Positions 59,101 through 64,000 of a stretch of DNA of 64,000 bases are shown here, in pieces. The DNA is from Hsuehochloa calcarea (lineage: Eukaryota; Streptophyta; Magnoliopsida; Poales; Poaceae): positions 7,425,904-7,489,903 of the forward strand of contig CM070604.1 of NCBI GenBank assembly GCA_036346395.1, read 5' to 3'. Within the stretch, counting starts at the first letter, position 1. Every line of letters starts with the position of its first letter. Under the pieces are notes generated by a model. The model was not told where the DNA came from, ran no database searches, and worked only from the letters and a program-made list of their open reading frames with translations. Position numbers and translations under genes: made by a program.

Positions 59101-61445
59101 GAGTACAACCTAGGGGCAGCATTTGTAGTAAAGAAATAAATCTCAAGCTTCAAAGTGAACCAATATAATTGGGGGATATGGCTAAGCTGTTGTGTTCTAT
59201 GTGTTAGATTTGTGAGAGAAGAGAGGAACGAGGGCTGAATGGTTAGCTGTATCATAAGAGCCCAAAGGGCAATATATAGCGTACAAGAGAGAAACCCTAT
59301 ACTACACTACAATTTCATAACTACACCTAACACTTACATAACTATTACACTTCTACTATACATTACACTACTACCCTTAACACTGTGTACATATAATAGG
59401 AGTAGTAGATAAATTTAGCACATGCCTTCTTTATCCTGCCGCCTCCTATAAGCATCCAAATACACAAGGAGACGTATAGAATCTGCAAATCCCTTGTAAG
59501 CAGCCCTACAAGGTAATACGTACAAACAAAATAAATATAAGAAGAGATATTGAAGTTCTGAGGGGCCATACATTACAAAGTGCACCAGCAGAAATTACTA
59601 GTAGGCTAATGAGCAACATAGAGTACAAGGTACAAACCAGTGCAATGGGCTTCTTCCATCGTTATCAGGGACATCTGGATCAGCATTCCATTTAGCAACG
59701 ATATGACAAATAAATGCTGTCTGACCATACTGCGCTGCAACATGTGTGGCCTGCAAACAGCAGTATATTGACTTAAACAAATTCACTGCCATGTGTGAAT
59801 GTCATTGATTCTTGATTTTATTTTTATGTAGAAAAATCACATGGTCAGTAAGTTTTTTTGTCTACTGTGAATCTCTGATCCTGTAACTTGGGAACAGCAA
59901 GATGTGAATAATTGATCAATTTGGAAAACAAACATCCAACAATAAATAGTTGGCTATCAGGATTAAGCCATGCAGGTGTGAACCAACGTTGGACAACCAA
60001 AAGCAAACACAACAGTAAAGCAAGGACCAAACACACAGAAGATAAGTCAGAATGCAGACCTGATAGCCATATGAATCAGCAGCATCCACCTTAGCTCCTT
60101 CTTTTAGAAGTAGTTCAGCAACTTGGATATGACCACGTACAGCACTCCAGTGAAGTGCTGTTTGCCCAGTGTGATCCACAGCATTTACATCCGCTCCATG
60201 CTGTCCAAAGACCACACACAAAATCATCGCCCGACCAAACAAAGGATATTCACAGAATGCACTAGACAGCATTTACAGGAGTCACCAAACAAAACCAGCT
60301 ATATATGTTTCAACCACAACTACCTGAGCAGAATAACATATTGACTATCAACTATGGTATCAAGATAGCCATATAATCATCACAGTATAAGTATGCCGTG
60401 AGAGAGTTCATTCATGTAATTAATAGGCATACTATAAGCAATCATCTTGGAGTAGACTCCAATTTGTACAAGTAGACTCTATATTGAGCCTACCATACAC
60501 TCGTTTGCTTAAAACTGAAAAGGCAGAAGACCTAAATGTTAAAAACCGGTGGATGCTATACAAGCCATATAAAGTCTTCCTGAACTGCCTTGCAGCAACA
60601 GCCAGCAAGTTGATGTCCTCAATGATTCCACGTGTGACAACAGCAGATAATTTGGGATTAAATCATGTATTGCGAGGCCTCATTGGTACCATGACTGTCC
60701 AAACCTACCTACTACTGGCCATGACATTCAACCGATTACAGTCAAGACGCCAATGTGCAACTGAAAACCCTTCCGTGGCAACATCTCAAGTTCATGAAAA
60801 CCTCCAAAGTCCCATATCATAAGCACATTAATTTCTAGTTATAGTAACGACCTACACTAACCCAACTCTCTCTACATCGACCAATTCCAAACCCACCACC
60901 ACGACAGGCATTCAGTTCGCAGCAGCGCAATTGTTCGCAAACCTGGAGACACCGGCCACAGACATTGACGATCACCCAAAGGTGCCAACCTACCAAACAC
61001 AATCTATCAAGCAGGCCACAGTTCTGATATACAAAAGGTGCAGCTCAGAAAGTACATTGCTTCAATCACGACGCAACCTACCTAAAGCCACCCAAATCTC
61101 CCACCAGTAAACAACAACTATATAAAGCCAAATTGCGAGGAGCGTTCGGGCGGGAGGAACCTCGAGGATGTACTGCGTGGCGGCGACGCGGTTGTTGAGC
61201 GCGGCCCACTGGAGCGCGTTGTACCCGAGGCCGTCTGGTTCGGTGACCGACCGGCCCTCCCCCTCCACCAGCCGCTGCAGCTTCTCCAGATCGCCGTACG
61301 CCGCCGCCGTGTACACGTCGTTCTTCAGCGACTCGTCCTCCGCCGCCGCCTCCGGTCCCTCCGCACCGGCCACCGGGGCGGGGGCCGCCGCCGCCGCCGC
61401 CGCGGTGGTGGTGGTGTCCTCGAGCACCTCGATCTCCGACGCCAT
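50193..61445 (-). CDS. TIP1: TIP1-type ankyrin-repeat DHHC protein S-acyltransferase
   Basis: Palmitoyltransferase of the Golgi/endomembrane. In Arabidopsis TIP1 controls root-hair, pollen-tube and cell growth. Thirteen exons: 61161-61445, 60060-60200, 59638-59750, 59426-59505, 58946-59109, 57998-58136, 57821-57920, 57367-57424, 57133-57210, 56943-57041, 56586-56664, 56354-56502 and 50193-50621. They sum to 637 codons plus stop. An Ala-rich N-terminus leads to ankyrin repeats (about 40-260; GQTALHWSAVRGH, GRSPLHW, GCTPLHWAAIRGN). Two membrane spans (about 285-340) follow, then the Cys-rich domain with DHHC at about 407-410 (CSTCDRCVEQFDHHCPW), two further spans (about 425-495), and a C-terminal tail starting NITTNEMAN and ending in LGLGLGLGRN. 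Intron 4 uses a GC donor. The last intron (5.7 kb) hosts a copia element in the same orientation. The frame is intact throughout, so the gene is probably functional. Confidence 0.95.
50940..51084 (-). mobile_element. 3' LTR of the intronic copia element
   Basis: A short LTR of about 145 bp, matching 55960-56100 (shared blocks GAGAGTGATTTT, GAGAAGATTGCAT, AATATACAACACTCTT). On the minus strand it is preceded by a purine tract (TTGAAGGGGGG) at 51085-51095. The left end at TGTGGATTGG is less sure. Confidence 0.8.
51085..55232 (-). pseudogene. Copia gag-pol of the TIP1 intron element, broken
   Basis: From 55232 leftwards: gag start (VFTNIKLDGLNYRAWAFSVK), a CCHC-like stretch (CSHCKRIGYLVDRCFKLHPG at about 54440-54500), a protease start (WVLDSCASFHVTSDSS), pre-integrase and integrase (53489-54193; NKWHHRLGHLCGAHL, CTSCKLGKQ, VIFVDDHSRYTWIYF), RT with MLLLYVDDMLITG (about 52060) preceded by MDVKNAFLHGDLYEVYMQP, and RNase H (SSAEAELRALTAITSEIIWL, FCDNTSAIQIASNPV) ending near 51244. 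Many stops and frameshifts separate the blocks, so it is defective. The domain order protease-integrase-RT-RNase H defines Ty1/copia. Confidence 0.88.
55351..55545. repeat. 76-bp tandem repeat in the copia leader
   Basis: Units begin at 55351 (GATCCCGCCG), 55427 (GAACCCGCCG) and 55503 (GATCCCGCCG), and each includes AGCAGAG and, in the first two, GTGAAGACGAGCTCGTGC. It lies between the primer-binding site and gag, in a GC-rich stretch quite unlike the AT-rich LTRs. Confidence 0.85.
55951..55959 (-). other. Primer-binding site of the intronic copia element
   Basis: The minus strand reads TGGTATCAT immediately after the LTR end CTAACA, the copia initiator tRNA-Met site in a slightly changed form. 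It confirms minus orientation. Confidence 0.8.
55960..56100 (-). mobile_element. 5' LTR of the intronic copia element
   Basis: A 141-bp LTR (TGTTAGAATTT on the plus strand at its left end, TTTTAACA at its right end). It is unusually short for a plant copia LTR. Flanking bases GATTT on the right do not match the left flank of the 3' LTR, so no target duplication is claimed. Confidence 0.85.
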
Positions 61446-62235
61446 GGGGTAGGATAGGGGTGGGGTTTTGGGAGGCGGGGAAGGGAGGAGCTTGTCCTGT
61501 CGCGAGGTGAGGGGAGGGGGAGTTGGAGTGTTTGACTGGATGTTGGGGTGATGCCTTTTTCTCTCTCTCGACCTGGTTTGGTTGGCCGGGGGCGGAGAAC
61601 GAGAGGGAAGGGAAGGGAAGGGAAGGGAAGGGAAGGTTGGGTGGGAGAGCGGAAGGGGAATGTGAGATTTTGATTGTCAGGACCTCGGACTTACTTGTTT
61701 TCGCTTCTACAGGCCCTGCCCATCTATTTTTGGAAAACAAACAAAACATGGTTTGCCACTGCAAATGTGGCAATTCTAGGGTTTGCCACTTTTCATGGTG
61801 CAATCCATGATCTGGTGTTTATACCGAGGATTTGTTACTTCTGTGTATTATGCCCTTTTCCTTTTATTGTAATCCGGTAATCGTTAGCGAAAAGACTAAA
61901 CTGTCCCTGATTTGGTTTTTGCATGTTGTGTGAGATTTGTTGTTCCTTTATTGTTTGGGATGTAAGCATAGAGTTGATTTGGATGTGTGCATTCTAGTGT
62001 TGCACAAAATTGTGTACAAAGTGGTGTTATTTTGAATGTAAGTAAATAGCCAAATTTGATGTTAACAAACATTGTAAAATTGTGTGAAATATGCATTCCC
62101 CCTTGTATGTGTGATCAAAATTTGAGAAATTTCGGTGTGTGCACCCAATACCAGTGCTAGAATTGTGTAACCCCTTTATTTTGGCCTCGCATAAGGCTAG
62201 AACGAGGGTGTCGGTGGGGTTATGAGATGGGCGCC
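61446..62235 (-). promoter_or_regulatory. TIP1 5' region with a (GGGAA)n microsatellite
   Basis: The region upstream of the TIP1 start is GC-rich to about 61700. A GGGAA pentanucleotide repeat (about six units, 61605-61635) lies some 160 bases upstream of the ATG. On the gene strand it is a pyrimidine tract (CCCTT, or TTCCC), common in plant 5' UTRs and core promoters. No TATA box is clear. Beyond 61700 the sequence is AT-rich with no gene. Confidence 0.5.
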
Positions 62236-62746
62236 AAGGTAGTCAGAGTCGAGATCCCGAGTCGGGTCGATTTGCCTCCAGTAGGATCGAATCGTAGTAT
62301 CAAATTGTAGAATCGGCGATTCTACGGATTTGTAAAAATGCACATATTTAACATTTATATTATAAGTTTGTATGATTCTTATAAGGTTTACCACTTACTT
62401 ATTACCAAAAAAAGGGGCAAAACACTTCTTATCACACAACAGAAAAGCATAATAGTTTGACATGATAGGTGATATAATTCTGAACGACAGGAGAACAACA
62501 TTACCACACTGATATAATATTTTGCATGCTCCTTGTTTATTTATAGTTTCATTCTCAAAAAATAATATCAACAAATTTTGCTCTAAAACAAAATATCAGC
62601 AAAGCCTGACCTCTAAAAAAAATTACAATTTTGTTTTGCCCTAAGTCTCTATGAGTAGGATCGACAGTGCAATTTGGATCGCCACGCTGTCGTGGGTTCG
62701 TAGAATCGTAAGACTCTAAGAGTAGGATCGTGATTCTAACTACCTT
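62236..62746. mobile_element. Mutator-like MITE with 10-bp target duplication
   Basis: The left end AAGGTAGTCAGAGTC and the reverse complement of the right end, AAGGTAGTTAGAATC, form terminal inverted repeats. The flanks are GATGGGCGCC (62226-62235) and GATGGACGCC (62747-62756), a 10-bp duplication with one difference. The 511-bp interior is AT-rich and has no transposase. Size and duplication length point to the Mutator superfamily. Confidence 0.82.
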
Positions 62747-62903
62747 GATGGACGCCAAAATGATTTGCTGATTTAAGAAAGAAAAAAAAGAGGAAAGAAT
62801 GCATCAAAAGTGGCAAAATCGTGAGTATAGATACCTCTAGAGTGGCTACTGTAGTTGCAACCTTTGGCGTTGTAAATCATGAATTTCACATCTATTTGTT
62901 TTT

Positions 62904-63000
62904 GGCAAAATTTGATATATGTCACTCTAAATTATTGTAATCTAGATAATGCCACTCAGAATCTAGTTTTCTTATATTCATGCCATTTTATCCTCTTACT
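62904..63000. repeat. One terminal-repeat arm related to the element at 32521
   Basis: GGCAAAATTTGATATATGTC and the following AATGCCACTCAGAATCT match the left arm of the Mutator-like element at 32521. No opposite arm was found nearby, so this is a partial copy. Confidence 0.55.
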
Positions 63001-63494
63001 AATAAATTCCATTCTTATCACATAGTTATAATTGCGATAGTTACACATTAGGGCTTGAGTGGATAAATTGTAATACGACTCAATCCCTTCAGATGTTCAG
63101 AGAATTTAAACTAAAGCCCCTTCTAATACGAATGGATTGGACATAATCCATCTGTATCAAAACAAGCCCTTTGTATTATTTCAAAGTGCCTCTCATCTGA
63201 TACCCTCCCTATCTGATGAAGAAAAAAAATGTACTCTGGTTGTAACAAGGAGTAAAATGTACAATATTCCGAAGAAAATGGATGGTCAGTGCCAAATTCG
63301 ACAAGTTGGCCGAGCATCAACGAAGCGTTGTTCTCATGGTAAAGCACTAAAGTTAGGACTCATGTGGGCTAAACTTTTTTTTAGGGGAAAGAGAGAGCTT
63401 TGTTGATTGACGAATATCAAGATTACATCTCGCAGGAGTAGCACTTAATACAAACTAGGACGATAAGCGCGCTCCGCTGCACCCGTAGGGTGGA

Positions 63495-63790
63495 TTGAGG
63501 GACCTCAATGCGATTTTAAAAATTATAGTGGTTTTTTACCCCCAAAAAAACTAACTTGGAGGACCTCAACGTGACTTCACCAACACCGGGGGGCTTTCGC
63601 AAAAAAAAAATTGACACAGAGGACCTGGACGTGATTTTCGGGAACAACATGGGGCTTTCCAAAAAAACAATGTGAAGGACCTCGACACGATTTTGGAAAC
63701 ATTGGGGGCTTTTCACAAAAAAAAACCGACAATGACCTAGACGTGATTTTGGAAAGTACAGGGGGCTTTTTCGCAAAGAAGCTGAAGTGA
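63495..63790 (-). repeat. Degenerate ~60-bp minisatellite in the LINE 3' UTR
   Basis: About five units, each with GGACCTNGACGTGATTTT, a short variable part, GGGGGCTTT and an A-run. Spacing is 55-65 bp and the units differ, so the array is old. Confidence 0.8.
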
Positions 63791-63873
63791 CTCTTCCGAG
63801 CGCCCGATGATCTCTTTACCTATTAGAAAGAGTATATTGGTGCTTGCGCACTCCACACTGCGCAATGCACATA

Positions 63874-63999
63874 TCATTTTGCTAATTGAGCAAGCTCATG
63901 AGCTACCATGTTACACTCTCTCTTTATCTTGTGCACCTCCACTTCCAGCAACAAGTTCATCAACGCCTTGGATTCTCTCAAAATTGAGCACCACCGGGA
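63874..63999 (-). pseudogene. LINE RNase H-like (RVT_3) C-terminal fragment
   Basis: The minus-strand frame runs from the window edge to TGA at 63874-63876, 41 codons. It contains LRESKALMNLLLEVEVHKI, then RECNMVAHELAQLAK, which fits the end of plant RVT_3/RNase H domains (pattern R.cN.vAheLA). The catalytic part is off the window. The same domain also occurs in stand-alone host genes, but the poly(A) context favours a LINE. Confidence 0.6.
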
Positions 64000-64000
64000 T

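Larger units (their letters stand above)
63375..64000 (-). mobile_element. 3' end of a LINE (non-LTR retrotransposon)
   Basis: On the minus strand an RNase H-like reading frame (63874-63999) is followed by a 3' UTR containing a minisatellite, and then by an A-run (T-run at 63375-63382) after CTTTCCCCTAA. Coding end, UTR and poly(A) in this order are typical of a LINE. The 5' part lies off the right edge. Confidence 0.6.

Noticed and set aside
61078..61803. 241-codon minus frame across the TIP1 start
   Set aside because: It is out of frame with the ankyrin exon, Gly/Pro-rich by composition and has no conserved domain.
63495..63790. CRISPR-like regular array
   Set aside because: Units are degenerate and directly adjoining without unique spacers, and the DNA is plant nuclear. 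It is a minisatellite.

Overview
The window is nuclear plant DNA. The gene families, the grass-type LTR retrotransposons (a BARE-1/RIRE1-like LTR, SIRE-like copia elements, TGTAACA-type gypsy LTRs), the Stowaway and Mutator-like miniature elements and the GC-rich first exons all point to a grass, most likely rice (Oryza). The species is an inference, since no database could be searched. Five host genes are recognisable, all encoding housekeeping or cell-biology proteins.

Layout. (1) 751-2396, minus: the 5' three coding exons of a cytosolic isoleucyl-tRNA synthetase; the rest is off the left edge or lost. (2) About 4,070-25,500: a 21-kb nest of retrotransposon debris. It holds a truncated plus-strand copia (LTR, primer-binding site, broken gag), a rearranged minus-strand SIRE-like copia with two incomplete polyprotein copies, a BARE-like solo LTR inside that, a decayed plus-strand gypsy element, a second solo LTR with a perfect 5-bp target duplication, and a gypsy-type LTR. 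(3) 25,991-28,448, plus: OS-9 homologue, the ER lectin of ER-associated degradation. (4) 30,678-32,135, plus: intronless AVT6-type amino acid transporter. (5) 32,521-33,384: a Mutator-like element carrying GC-rich filler. (6) 34,248-43,987, minus: 18-exon UTP21/WDR36 ribosome-biogenesis protein. (7) 43,956-49,905: a tandem duplication (3,913-bp period) that copies the first codons of UTP21 and holds two RPN10 gene fragments. (8) 50,193-61,445, minus: 13-exon TIP1-type ankyrin/DHHC S-acyltransferase whose last intron carries a 5.2-kb copia element. (9) 61,446-64,000: TIP1 promoter, a Mutator-like MITE with 10-bp target duplications, and the 3' end of a LINE with a minisatellite in its 3' UTR.

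The host genes do not form an operon or pathway; each is an independent unit. OS-9 (ER quality control), AVT6 (vacuolar or endomembrane amino acid export), UTP21 (18S rRNA processing), TIP1 (protein palmitoylation in cell growth) and IleRS (translation) share only location. Exon boundaries were placed by hand using GT/AG (one GC/AG) sites, reading frame and family conservation. Every multi-exon model below sums to an open frame.

No new defence-type or biosynthetic system is present. The most unusual items are structural: the duplicated UTP21 start region with RPN10 fragments, a perfect 47-bp inverted repeat in a gypsy zinc-knuckle region, a solo LTR whose empty site is preserved a few kilobases away, palindrome-rich LTRs, and an intronic copia in TIP1.
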